This document shows, in pieces, positions 1 through 8,066 of a DNA stretch of 34,829 bases. A program made the translations under genes and the position numbers. The notes under the pieces were generated by a model. It was not told where the DNA came from. It saw only the letters and a list, made by a program, of their open reading frames with translations, and did not search any database. The stretch spans positions 1 to 34,829 of the forward strand of contig JAUWBH010000046.1 in assembly GCA_030605085.1 (NCBI GenBank), written 5' to 3'. This DNA is from Promethearchaeota archaeon (GTDB lineage: Archaea > Asgardarchaeota > Lokiarchaeia > Sigynarchaeales > SOKP01). Numbering within the stretch: the stretch's first letter is position 1; the number at the start of each line of letters is the position of its first letter.

Positions 1-34
1 AACTTTTTTCAATATTTTCTTAAGTCTTCTTTAA

Positions 35-208
35 TTACACATCCGACATTATTTTAAGTTGTGCATTATACTCCATTACAGTAGGTTTAAGTTTTTGTCG
101 TAGAGGACATCTATTAAATCTTAAGGCAATCGAATTTAAATGATAAATTCTTACATCCCCCTACTTTTTTACTCCAAAGTCTTGTAATTCATTAATGTCG
201 GTAGCATA
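35..208 (-). pseudogene. Possible decayed coding fragment
   Basis: On the minus strand this stretch reads as about 57 codons with a single internal TAG. After that stop it is open for over 40 codons and includes DVRIYHLNSIALRFN and PLRQKLKPTVMEYN, which look like real protein rather than translated AT-rich noise. There is no start codon and a stop closes each end. The charged, Arg/Lys-rich composition would suit a transposase remnant, but I do not recognise a family. The rest of 1-521 is AT-rich DNA in which I see no other gene. Confidence 0.25.
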
Positions 209-320
209 TCATGAAAAAATAACTTTTTATTGATTAACTTGTAAACTTAAGAAATAAAAAAATTATTTGAATATTTAAAAAAATTGAATATTTAACTTGA
301 GGATTGCTTTAAAAATAGAG

Positions 321-374
321 TTTTAAATTTATATTTCTCAATTTTTTATATAAAACTTTTCATTCCAGTTTAAA
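321..374 (+). repeat. Imperfect direct repeat, copy 1
   Basis: This 54-bp stretch matches 1816-1869 in the same orientation at 47 of 54 positions by hand alignment, with no gaps. The last 18 bases, ttttcattccagtttaaa, are identical in both copies. Copy 2 begins 9 bases after the stop codon of the broken glycosyltransferase gene, so copy 1 may be the 3' flank left by a lost upstream duplicate of that gene. Confidence 0.7.
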
Positions 375-521
375 ATTTTTTTTGTTTTTTTTTAGATTTT
401 GTTTTAAGTAAATTAAATATTTATACACATACTTCTCGTATATTTATAATATTTTATAGAAAAATACATTATAGAAAAACAATTTCTTAAAATAAGATGG
501 CATCCTTGTTTATACAGATTA

Positions 522-1807
522 ATGATTGAATTGAAGAAACTTAATTTATAAAAGAGAGCAACTATTTTACGGCTTTTATTATTAATTTTTTTATTGGCAT
601 TAATTTTAAGATTTTTAACAATAGCTTTTCTTTCTGGTCAAGAACAAAATTTATATGAAAAAGGTGAAATTGCCATTCACATCGTATCAGGAAAAGGTTT
701 TACAATGGGATTCTATCCCTCTACTCCTAATCAAGAAACATGTGTTATGGCACCAATATATCCTTACTTTATTGCATTTTTTTATTTAATTTTTGGAGTA
801 AATCAAAAAGCGTTATTAGCTATTCAAATTACCCAAGCATTTATAGGAGCATTTACTATTTTTCCAATTTATTGTTTGGAAAAAAATTTTTTTCTCAAAA
901 AACAGCTATATATTCATGTTTATTTTTTGCATTTTATCCTGATCTTTTATATAGTGTATATGTTGTCCAACAATTGACCATTGTAACATTTTTAATACCA
1001 ACGCTTACTTATTTCACTTATGAAATCCAACAAAAACCAACGTATAAGAAGGCAATAATCACTGGCATTTTATATGGTTTTTTTTTGCTCGTAGAACCTG
1101 TAATTGTTTTTATGCTCGCTTTATTTTTGATTTGGATGGCGATTTTTTGGATTCATAAGATATATAAGAAGGAAAAATCATTAAGCATGAAATCAATTGT
1201 TTTGCTCAAGAAAAATGCATTATCGATTTTATTATTAATAATTATGTGCAGCGTTATTATTACTCCTTGGCTAATTAGATGTTTTATAGTTTATGATGGT
1301 AGATTTGTTTTCATTAAAGCCAATGGTTTTAATTTATGGAGAGGAAATAATCCTCAATACACTAATAAAGGTCGTCCCAGTCATTTTCTTGAAGATACAG
1401 AAGGCTTAACGAAAGAGGGTGAAATTGATCAATGGTATTTTGAAAATGCAATTGAATATATGATTACTAACATACCAGAAACTATTTTTAATTGCTTCCG
1501 AAAGTTTCTACAATTCTGGGGATTCCAAACAGGATTTGGAGTTCAAACTTCACTTTTAAGAGCGATACTATATATCCCTTTACTAGTGCTATTTGTTTTG
1601 GCATTAATTTTTGAAAGAAAAAGAAAATTTAATCTTATACCCTTGTTAATTCCACTATTATGTTTTACATTAGTTTATTCTATAACTTTTGTTCTTCCAA
1701 GATATCGAGTTCCAATTCAACCAATAATGTTCATTTTCTCTGCTTACGCATTTAATAAATGCGTTAATATGATTATGGATAAATTAAGATTAAAAAAGCG
1801 GACTTAA
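522..1807 (+). pseudogene. Broken multi-TM glycosyltransferase gene (ArnT/PMT-like)
   Basis: The product is an integral membrane glycosyltransferase of the ArnT/PMT/RgtA-like GT-C type, which would transfer a sugar from a polyprenyl-phosphate donor at the membrane. Hydrophobic helices alternate with short loops, and the region after TPWLIR containing NLWRGNNPQYT is typical of the family. Two lesions break it. An ATG at 522 starts MIELKKLNL and meets an in-frame TAA at 549-551, after which KRATILRLLLLIFLLAL continues as the natural first membrane helix. At the A7 run 880-886 the frame changes. Adding one A restores LEKKFFSQKTAIYS and joins the two halves (up to about 885, then on to 1807). A start at TTG 594 would cut the first helix in half. 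Either a recent pseudogene or two sequence errors; the family call is fairly sure, the state less so. Confidence 0.75.
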
Positions 1808-1815
1808 ATAAAGAA

Positions 1816-1869
1816 TTTTAAATTTAGATGTCTCAAATTGTAATATTAAATTTTTCATTCCAGTTTAAA
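1816..1869 (+). repeat. Imperfect direct repeat, copy 2
   Basis: This is the second copy of the 54-bp repeat seen at 321-374, lying just past the TAA (1805-1807) of the glycosyltransferase pseudogene. Weak similarity continues upstream of both copies, across the stop codon of copy 2 (about 10 of 14 bases), which favours an old tandem duplication of a gene end over a transposon target duplication. Confidence 0.7.
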
Positions 1870-1896
1870 GTAAAGCTTACTTTATATAAAAAAAGA

Positions 1897-2583
1897 TTAA
1901 TGTTTTTTACTTTCTTTTAATCTTTTCATTGCTCTTCTCTCTAAGAGCTTTGAGTAGGTTTCCCATTTATCCGGTTCTCCCGGTTTTTTCTCTTTAATGA
2001 CGAAACGACAATAATCTGCTCCTGCCGGAATAGTTTGAGTGAATTCAATCTGATGTTCAATATTAAAAGGGTTATGTTCTCTAAATCCCTCTATAATACC
2101 TTGAACCAAATATCTCTGTACTCGACAATCAAAAGCTTTATATACATCTTGGAGCGGACACCAAAGGATATTGAACGAACAATGCGTATCATCATCAATA
2201 GCCGGTTCTTCTATGGATGTCCATGCTTGAGTATTTACAATAGTTGCTAAAAAGCTCATAAGTTCGATTGGAGAAATATCGGGAGGTATCTCTGCTCCTT
2301 CAATTATTTGCCTCCCAACATCATAGCCTGTTTTAATTAAGGCTTTATTAACCATTTTTTGTCCTTCTACGCCAAAAGTAGATTCCGCTTCTTTTAAAAT
2401 ATTAATTACTGCCATGCTCATGAATAATCCAAACTGTAATAACGATGAAGGATCGAAATCCTCTCGATCTTGCACTTCCTCCCTAAATTTCACGAGTGCT
2501 TTCTTAAAAGGTTCACCGAGTTTTGTTTTATTCCAATTAGTTTCCTTACGATTTCCACCTTTCAAAATTCCTTTACTTTTCAA
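1897..2583 (-). CDS. L-2-amino-thiazoline-4-carboxylic acid hydrolase family protein
   Basis: This 228-residue protein belongs to the ATC-hydrolase-like family, named after the bacterial enzyme that opens L-2-amino-thiazoline-4-carboxylate on the way to cysteine. Many archaeal members have unknown substrates. The family block is in the C-terminal half: a Cys-containing strand, then WCPLQDVYKAFDCRVQRYLV and IIEGFREHNP, then a hydrophobic IEFTQTIPAGADYCRFVI strand. The N-terminal half is helical. No signal peptide or membrane helix is seen, so it should be cytosolic. The only upstream start is TTG at 2583, because a TGA lies three codons further up and the first internal ATG is at residue 55. 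It is a single gene, divergent from the coiled-coil operon. Whether it truly hydrolyses ATC cannot be told from sequence. Confidence 0.75.
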   Translation of the reverse strand: MKSKGILKGGNRKETNWNKTKLGEPFKKALVKFREEVQDREDFDPSSLLQFGLFMSMAVINILKEAESTFGVEGQKMVNKALIKTGYDVGRQIIEGAEIPPDISPIELMSFLATIVNTQAWTSIEEPAIDDDTHCSFNILWCPLQDVYKAFDCRVQRYLVQGIIEGFREHNPFNIEHQIEFTQTIPAGADYCRFVIKEKKPGEPDKWETYSKLLERRAMKRLKESKKH

Positions 2584-2733
2584 TAATAATCACATCACGA
2601 TTGATAAATTTTATATTTATTTGTAGTGTTATTTAGCAAAAAAAGTCTTTTGATTTTCATATTAAAGAAATAAGAAGATTTAAAATATAATTGAGGTATA
2701 TAATAATAAAGTCTAACATAAATTTTTACTTAA

Positions 2734-2738
2734 AGGTG
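2734..2738 (+). promoter_or_regulatory. Ribosome binding site of first coiled-coil gene
   Basis: AGGTG, within TAAAGGTGTC, lies 8 bases before the ATG at 2747 and supports that start. A TATA-like stretch (tttaaaatataa, 2679-2690) further upstream could be the operon promoter. Confidence 0.5.
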
Positions 2739-2746
2739 TCATCTCA

Positions 2747-3496
2747 ATGAGCCAAATAACTGAAATAAAGACATCCTTAAAGAAGATTATATCAACCTTA
2801 GAGGACATTTCCAATTCAAACGCAGATTATATTCCAAAATTAATCGATCATCCTACAAAATTGTTAGAATTAGTTGAACAATTTGAGCAGGAAAAAAACA
2901 ACAACATAAAAACCATAGAGAACCATACTGATGAGATTAATTCTCTAAAAAATAAAATAACACAAAATAAAAGAGAAATCGAAAAATTACAAGAGGAAAA
3001 CGAGGAAAAAACCAAAGAACGGCAAGAGCTAATAAAAAAAATTCAAGCAGTCCAAAACGAATTAACAGAAACTCAAGGAAAAGTAAAGGCTAAGAAAGAA
3101 GAGCTTGAAAATCGAGAGCAATACCTAAAAGAATTAGAAAAGGCGGTTCAGGAAATGACTTCGTTTCAAGAAGCATTTGAAGAGAAATTCAAGAAGAGTA
3201 AAACTCAACTTCAAGAGGAATTTGATGTAAAAGATAAATACGTCACTACCTTTGAAACAAAAATAGCTGCGATGAAAACATTAATAAAACAGAAATATAT
3301 CACTTCTAATCTCTTAAAGATTATTCAATCTTTGCAACAAGATGCAACTTTAGATATTAAAAGTATTGCTATTCCATTAGATATTAGAGAAGACGTAATT
3401 AAAAAGTTCCTTCGTAAAATGTTTGAAGAAAACGGTCCAATCGAATATGACGAAAGTGCTGGAACTGTAACATTAAAAGGGGAGGTGGATTTTTAA
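2747..3496 (+). CDS. Coiled-coil protein with C-terminal winged-helix domain (pair member 1)
   Basis: A 249-residue soluble protein. Residues 1-45 are helical, about 50-160 are a highly charged coiled coil rich in Glu, Lys and Gln, and about 185-249 look like a winged helix: a helix with LLKIIQSLQQDATLDIKSIA, a recognition-type helix EDVIKKFLRKMFEE, then a two-strand wing ending GTVTLKG. It is the first gene of a tight operon with a second coiled-coil/winged-helix protein starting one base after its stop, which suggests a stoichiometric partner. The layout recalls the kite subunits of SMC complexes or DNA-bound scaffolds, but no ATPase head is present and I cannot name a family. Function unknown. 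Confidence 0.85.
   Translation: MSQITEIKTSLKKIISTLEDISNSNADYIPKLIDHPTKLLELVEQFEQEKNNNIKTIENHTDEINSLKNKITQNKREIEKLQEENEEKTKERQELIKKIQAVQNELTETQGKVKAKKEELENREQYLKELEKAVQEMTSFQEAFEEKFKKSKTQLQEEFDVKDKYVTTFETKIAAMKTLIKQKYITSNLLKIIQSLQQDATLDIKSIAIPLDIREDVIKKFLRKMFEENGPIEYDESAGTVTLKGEVDF
3479..3488 (+). promoter_or_regulatory. Strong ribosome binding site inside upstream gene
   Basis: GGGGAGGTGG overlaps the last codons of the first coiled-coil gene and sits 9 bases before the ATG at 3498. It fixes that start and implies translational coupling of the two genes. Confidence 0.7.
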
Positions 3497-3497
3497 A

Positions 3498-4226
3498 ATG
3501 GGTTCAAAAGAGGTAATATCATCAATCGGACAATTTGAGAATGCGTTCGATGCGTTCAACCAAGCCTTAGAGAGGAATGTCAAAGAAATTACCCAAAACG
3601 TAAGCTCTATATGGAAAACAATGAAAGTTGAACAAGAAGAAAACGAGAAATTACTTGCTACGATACAAGAACAAAATTCGGAAATAACAGAACTAAGAAC
3701 TAATGCAGAAAGCTTAGATAAGAAGATTGAAGAATTAAAAGGAATAAAAGACGATTTAGCTTCAAAAATTATGGAACTAAATACTGATTTTGAAAAAACT
3801 ACTAGCGACTTGAAAAAACCACAATTTGAACTCGAGAATTTAACATCTAAATTAGAGACCGTAAACGAAAAAATTACCACGAAAGAAACCGAGAAAACAA
3901 AACTAGATCAGAAAAAGATTGACAACGAAAATCGAGAAACCGAATTAACAAACTCCCACGCAAAGCGAATGGAAGAGGTAAAGAAAAGAATTGTCGAATT
4001 AAAGAAAAATAACTTCTTCACTAATTTCTTAATTGAAAATTCCGAAGAGGAGATTCACGAAGTAGGCATAATCTCGGTCATTTTCTTAAAGGGAACCTGC
4101 AAACTTGACGATTTAAAAAAGGAATTAGATGTGCCACCGATAATGGCGGTTAGAACGATCCGCCAGCTCGCCTTGAAAGGAATTATAAATCTTGACGAAG
4201 ATACAGATATGGTAAGTTTACCTTAA
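3498..4226 (+). CDS. Coiled-coil protein with C-terminal winged-helix domain (pair member 2)
   Basis: A 242-residue soluble protein with the same architecture as its upstream neighbour: a helical N-terminus, a long Glu/Lys/Asn coiled coil from about 45 to 165, and a winged helix from about 170 to 242 (EVGIISVIFLKGTCKLDDL, then a recognition helix MAVRTIRQLALKG and a wing IINLDEDTDMVSLP). The two proteins differ clearly in sequence but share domain order, so they probably arose by duplication and may form a heterodimer. Translation is coupled through a strong Shine-Dalgarno site within the first gene. The winged helix could bind DNA or another protein. I do not recognise a named family. Confidence 0.85.
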   Translation: MGSKEVISSIGQFENAFDAFNQALERNVKEITQNVSSIWKTMKVEQEENEKLLATIQEQNSEITELRTNAESLDKKIEELKGIKDDLASKIMELNTDFEKTTSDLKKPQFELENLTSKLETVNEKITTKETEKTKLDQKKIDNENRETELTNSHAKRMEEVKKRIVELKKNNFFTNFLIENSEEEIHEVGIISVIFLKGTCKLDDLKKELDVPPIMAVRTIRQLALKGIINLDEDTDMVSLP

Positions 4227-4232
4227 ATTGAA

Positions 4233-4250
4233 ATAAGCTCAGTTGCTTAT
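4233..4250 (+). terminator. Hairpin with T-rich tail after coiled-coil operon
   Basis: ATAAGC, a six-base loop and GCTTAT form a 6-bp stem just after the operon stop codon. T-rich DNA follows (4255-4300), as in archaeal terminators. It lies between convergent genes and could serve both strands. Confidence 0.4.
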
Positions 4251-4335
4251 ATCTATTTACTTAATAAATTTTTTTCAATATTTTTTTTCTCTCTGTTTTT
4301 TATTTGAAAATCAATTTGTTATTTAAATTTGTAAT

Positions 4336-5925
4336 TTAAAATCCAACAGCATGTCCGTCTTTTCTAGGATCTGAAGCAGCAACATACCCATCTTCGAGTT
4401 TATATATTATTTGAGCGCCTCCAAATTCCACAAAATGACTTTTTGAGACTTTATGACCTCGCTCTTTAAGACCTTTTATGGTTTGTTCGTTAAATCCCGA
4501 TTCTACGCTAACAATAAGACCATCCTTGACTTGCCAACGTGGTGCATCGACCGCAGCTTGAGGATTTTGCCTATATTCAAATATCCTAATCATCATTTGA
4601 GCATGACCCACTGGTTGGAATGCGCCCCCCATTACGCCAAAACTCATCAGAGGTTCATTATTTTTTGTCACAAATGCCGGAATTATCGTATGATAAGGCC
4701 TTTTATTCGAACCTACTTGATTAGGGTGTCCTTCTTCCATTACGAAGCCTGCACCGCGATTCTGAAGACTTATGCCTGTATTTGGTATTACAATTCCAGA
4801 ACCGAATCCAAAATAATTAGATTGAATATAAGACACCATCATTCCATTTTCATCAGCGGCAGTTAAATAGACTGTATCTCCGCGTTTAGGAACTCCATGT
4901 TCATGTTTTTTTGCGCTTTCAATATTGATTAGGCTAACCCTCTCTTTTAAGTAATCGGGTTCAAGTAGATATTTCGGGTCAAATTCTAGCGTTGAAGGAT
5001 CTGAAATATAGCGATAAGCATCTGCAAATGCTAATTTCATAGCTTCAAGTTGTAGGTGGATAGAATCTACTGAATCTGGTTCAAAAGAGCTTATATCGAA
5101 CTGTTTTAAAATACCTAACATTATTAGAGTAGCTAATCCTTGACCGTTCGGGGGAATCTCGTGTAATTCAACTCCTTTATACTCAATTTTGATAGGATCT
5201 ACCCATGTAGGTGTATGATTTTCAAAGTCTTCATATGTCATTAAACCTCCGGTTTTTTTCGCATGTTCTTTAATTTTTTTTGCTAGTTCTCCATGGTAGA
5301 ACTCGTGTCCCTCGGTTTTGGCTATAAGTTCTAAGCTCCGTGCTTGAGCGGGAAATGTAAATAAATCCCCCGCTCTAGGCGCTTTACCATTTCGGAGAAA
5401 CGCATCGCAAAATTCGGGATACCTGTTAAATGTCCGTGCTAGGACTTGCCAAACATCAGCAGTTATAGGAGATACTAAAAAACCATTTTTAGCATATTTA
5501 ATTGCAGGTTTAAACAATTCTTGAAACGATAGCTGCCCGTACTTTTTTGATAATTCCACCCATGCGGAGACTGCGCCAGGGACAGTAACGGTATCCCATC
5601 CTATGTATGGCATCCTTTTATATTTTGATAAAAAATATTCGGGGGTCCACGCAGCAGGAGATCTTCCAGATGCGTTTAGACCGACTATTTTTTTACCGTC
5701 CCATAATATCGCGAAAGCATCGCTTCCTATTCCATTCATTGTTGGTTCCACAACTGTAAGAGTAATTGCGGTAGCAATAGCAGCATCTATTGCATTCCCT
5801 CCTTTTAAAAGTATTTGAAGTCCTGCTTGAGATGCGAGTGGTTGAGATGTTGATACAATATTATTGGCCAAAATTGGCATTCTTTGAGACGGATATGGAA
5901 ACTTCCATCTAAAATCTTTTCTCAT
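4336..5925 (-). CDS. ggt: Gamma-glutamyltransferase-like N-terminal nucleophile hydrolase
   Basis: A 529-residue gamma-glutamyltranspeptidase family protein, normal length for the family. These enzymes mature by autocleavage and attack gamma-glutamyl bonds such as that in glutathione. Here the new N-terminus should be Thr351 in RGDTVYLTAAD, giving a large subunit of about 350 and a small one of about 179 residues. Other family blocks are GGNAIDAAIATAITLTVVEP near the N-terminus (about 42-61), NGIGSDAF (64-71), the SNYFGFGSGIVIPNTGISLQ region (369-388), and MGGAFQPVGHAQ (432-443). There is no signal peptide, so it is likely cytosolic, as in the YwrD-like branch. True substrate unknown. It is a single gene, convergent with the coiled-coil operon, starting at ATG 5925. 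Confidence 0.92.
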   Translation of the reverse strand: MRKDFRWKFPYPSQRMPILANNIVSTSQPLASQAGLQILLKGGNAIDAAIATAITLTVVEPTMNGIGSDAFAILWDGKKIVGLNASGRSPAAWTPEYFLSKYKRMPYIGWDTVTVPGAVSAWVELSKKYGQLSFQELFKPAIKYAKNGFLVSPITADVWQVLARTFNRYPEFCDAFLRNGKAPRAGDLFTFPAQARSLELIAKTEGHEFYHGELAKKIKEHAKKTGGLMTYEDFENHTPTWVDPIKIEYKGVELHEIPPNGQGLATLIMLGILKQFDISSFEPDSVDSIHLQLEAMKLAFADAYRYISDPSTLEFDPKYLLEPDYLKERVSLINIESAKKHEHGVPKRGDTVYLTAADENGMMVSYIQSNYFGFGSGIVIPNTGISLQNRGAGFVMEEGHPNQVGSNKRPYHTIIPAFVTKNNEPLMSFGVMGGAFQPVGHAQMMIRIFEYRQNPQAAVDAPRWQVKDGLIVSVESGFNEQTIKGLKERGHKVSKSHFVEFGGAQIIYKLEDGYVAASDPRKDGHAVGF

Positions 5926-6030
5926 TTTAATACTATCTTAATAATATTTTCAAGTATGATAAATATATTTTGAACTTGATGTTATTATTTAAAAAAAATA
6001 AAAAAAATTAAAATTAATTAATAGTTTCTA

Positions 6031-6294
6031 AGAATCCTTAATTAATAATTTAGCAAGTTTATCGGGTAAAAAGAAACCTAAATAGAACAAGAACGAACTA
6101 GAAATCAATATCAATCCGGCTATAACTAAAGTTACGGGAGTTACTGGAATACCCATATCAAAAAGACCTGCTACAGTGAAACAAATAAAGGCTATTAATA
6201 AAAGTCTTCCTTTCCATCGAGTTTTCGGATCGTCTGATTGAAAAGATTTTCTAGAAAAGAGAAAACCGGTTATTAGGGCAGTTGGAATTAAGAT
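6031..6294 (-). pseudogene. C-terminal remnant of a multi-TM membrane protein
   Basis: On the minus strand 88 codons are open from just after a TAA (6295-6297) to a TAG at 6028-6030, without a usable start at the upstream end. The translation has three strongly hydrophobic helices (around LLLIAFICFTVAGLFDMGIP, VTLVIAGLILI and SSSFLFYLGFFLP) and a short polar tail. It reads like the last helices of a sensor-type 7-TM module, similar in layout to the end of the protein at 10338-11036. It lies directly downstream of the acyl-CoA synthetase gene on the same strand, so the 5' part of the gene seems to have been lost. Confidence 0.55.
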
Positions 6295-6309
6295 TTAATG
6301 CATTGACGA

Positions 6310-7770
6310 TTAAAAACTGTTTGTGAATTGGATGTTTTGAGATTTTAAATAATCTGCGTAATCGCATAACAATGAAATGCTATTTGCAGCTTCTTTTAAC
6401 GATAAGAAATATGGCGCTCTTTTCCTATTTAAAAATTTTCTAACAACATTAAATTTTTTCGCAATTTCTATGGAATCAGCAACACTAGGTATGCAAACTA
6501 TTATTGGTTTTAAAGTTCTATCTTGAATTTCCAGTATTCTTTTAAATACAAGCTGATATAAATGATGAGGCCAAAGTGGAATAATAACAATGTCTATACT
6601 AGGATCATCAACACAAATATCTATACATTTAATAAAAATATCTAGAACAAATCCAGAAGCACCTAAATCTATTGGATTAGTAATATTGACATTCACATCT
6701 GGTAAAATTCTTGAAATCTTTTCCTGAGAACCTGGCGTTAAATTAGGGATTCTCAAATTATGAGCACAAAATATATCAGTTACGTTAGTTGCGTTCCCTC
6801 CGCCAGGTGTGACGATCCCCACATTTCTCCCTTTTGGAAGATTATTAGGGAATAATAATTCAAATGTTTTAATGGTGTTCCAAAATTCTTCGTTATCCTT
6901 GACTATAGTTGTTCCTGTTTGCTTTGCCATTGCTTTCCACAGACGCAAGTCAGAAGCTATAGCACCTGTATGAGAAAACGCTGCGTGAGAACCATCATTT
7001 GTATATCCACCCTTCCAAATTATAACAGGCTTAGATTTCGTTGTCTTTTTGAGTTCAAGATAGAAATCGTGACCATTGGCTGAACCGAAGGATTCTAAAT
7101 ATGCCGCAATCACTTTTGTTTTAGGATCTTGGCGAAAATATCTTAAAAAATCTAAACAATTCAAATCTATTTGATTACCAAATGAAACTCCATATCGAAA
7201 TCTAATATCACGCTTATAACCTGTATCTACTAATTGAGTTAAATGACCTCCAGATTGAGACATAAAAGAAACTGAGCCCAGGTTTCCAGGAAAATCGGAA
7301 AAACTGAAACTCATTCCATTTTCAGAATTAAAGGGGCCTAAGCAGTTTGGTCCGATAATTCTTGTATCTGAATCCTTAATGATGGAAATTAGTTCCCTTT
7401 CCATTTCTTTTCCTTCAGAATCTCCTGTTTCAGAAAAACCCGAAGCAAAAATAATGACCCAATTAATCTTTTTCTTTACGCATTCCTTAAGAACTTGCGG
7501 AATGAACTTAGTTTTTAGAGATATATAGGCAGTATCGATCGAACATTTAACATCTAGAACTGATGGGTAACACTTCCAATCCATTATTTTATCGTATTTT
7601 GGATTGACAAGATAAAAAGTATCTGACCATTCTGAGTTTTTAAAGGCAGGTAGAAAAAGCATCGCTCCAAAAGCAGAATTCTCGGAAGCACCAATAAAAG
7701 CTATGTGTTTCGGATGAAATAAAGAATCTAATTTTTTAAAGTCATTTTCCTCATCTCTTTGAATAATCAT
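6310..7770 (-). CDS. Acyl/acetate-CoA ligase (ADP-forming), alpha subunit
   Basis: This 486-residue protein is the alpha (CoA-binding) part of an NDP-forming acyl-CoA synthetase of the ACD/SCS superfamily, which makes ATP from acyl-CoA, ADP and phosphate. Residues about 15-145 are the CoA-binding Rossmann domain (HIAFIGASENSAFG, IIGPNCLGPFN). Residues about 160-300 are a ligase-CoA domain with SQSGG at 171-175 and SHTGA with the phosphorylated His at 267. Residues about 310-470 are a second such domain (GIVTPGGGNATNVTD, ITNPIDLG). The ATP-grasp beta part is absent here and not encoded next door, so the partner must lie elsewhere. In Asgard archaea such enzymes are linked to acetate or peptide fermentation. 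A TATA-like sequence about 25 bp before ATG 7770 suggests leaderless transcription. Confidence 0.9.
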   Translation of the reverse strand: MIIQRDEENDFKKLDSLFHPKHIAFIGASENSAFGAMLFLPAFKNSEWSDTFYLVNPKYDKIMDWKCYPSVLDVKCSIDTAYISLKTKFIPQVLKECVKKKINWVIIFASGFSETGDSEGKEMERELISIIKDSDTRIIGPNCLGPFNSENGMSFSFSDFPGNLGSVSFMSQSGGHLTQLVDTGYKRDIRFRYGVSFGNQIDLNCLDFLRYFRQDPKTKVIAAYLESFGSANGHDFYLELKKTTKSKPVIIWKGGYTNDGSHAAFSHTGAIASDLRLWKAMAKQTGTTIVKDNEEFWNTIKTFELLFPNNLPKGRNVGIVTPGGGNATNVTDIFCAHNLRIPNLTPGSQEKISRILPDVNVNITNPIDLGASGFVLDIFIKCIDICVDDPSIDIVIIPLWPHHLYQLVFKRILEIQDRTLKPIIVCIPSVADSIEIAKKFNVVRKFLNRKRAPYFLSLKEAANSISLLCDYADYLKSQNIQFTNSF

Positions 7771-7804
7771 TATTTAAGATAAATATGAAAATTTTATATT
7801 TTTT

Positions 7805-7846
7805 ATGAAATGAAACAAATCAAACACTTCTTGAAATGAAATAAAT
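7805..7846. repeat. Two direct repeats in divergent promoter region
   Basis: The sequences atgaaatgaaacaaat (7805-7820) and ttgaaatgaaataaat (7831-7846) are a near-identical 16-bp pair with a 26-bp period, about two and a half helical turns. A related inverted element, atttcattatgaaat, follows at 7850-7864. The cluster lies between the divergent acyl-CoA synthetase and longin-like genes, closer to the former. It may be an operator, though AT-rich DNA gives such pairs by chance. I see no gene in 7771-8066. Confidence 0.3.
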
Positions 7847-8032
7847 TTGATTTCATTATGAAATTTACTTAATCATTTAGGTTTCTATTTACCAGAAAAA
7901 ATAGCTAAATCGTTGATTAAATAAATTAAATAGAAAATCAATTTTTTTTAATTACTTAGAATTTAACATTTTTTCATAGTTTTCATAGGAATAGTTTAGA
8001 CAATAAATTTAAAAATAGAAATTTTTAACTAT

Positions 8033-8043
8033 TATATATAAAA
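8033..8043 (+). promoter_or_regulatory. TATA box of longin-like gene
   Basis: TTATATATAAA is centred about 29 bp before the ATG at 8067, which places the start point at or just before the start codon. This suggests a nearly leaderless mRNA. No Shine-Dalgarno site is seen. Confidence 0.5.
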
Positions 8044-8066
8044 TACAATTTTATATCATTGTTGTC

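Noticed and set aside
594..977. TTG-started 127-residue ORF as an independent gene
   Set aside because: It is the 5' half of the frameshifted glycosyltransferase gene; its last 30 residues are out-of-frame translation.
4453..4866. 137-residue plus-strand ORF opposite ggt
   Set aside because: Antisense to a well-conserved gene, with no recognisable domain and a composition typical of a shadow frame.
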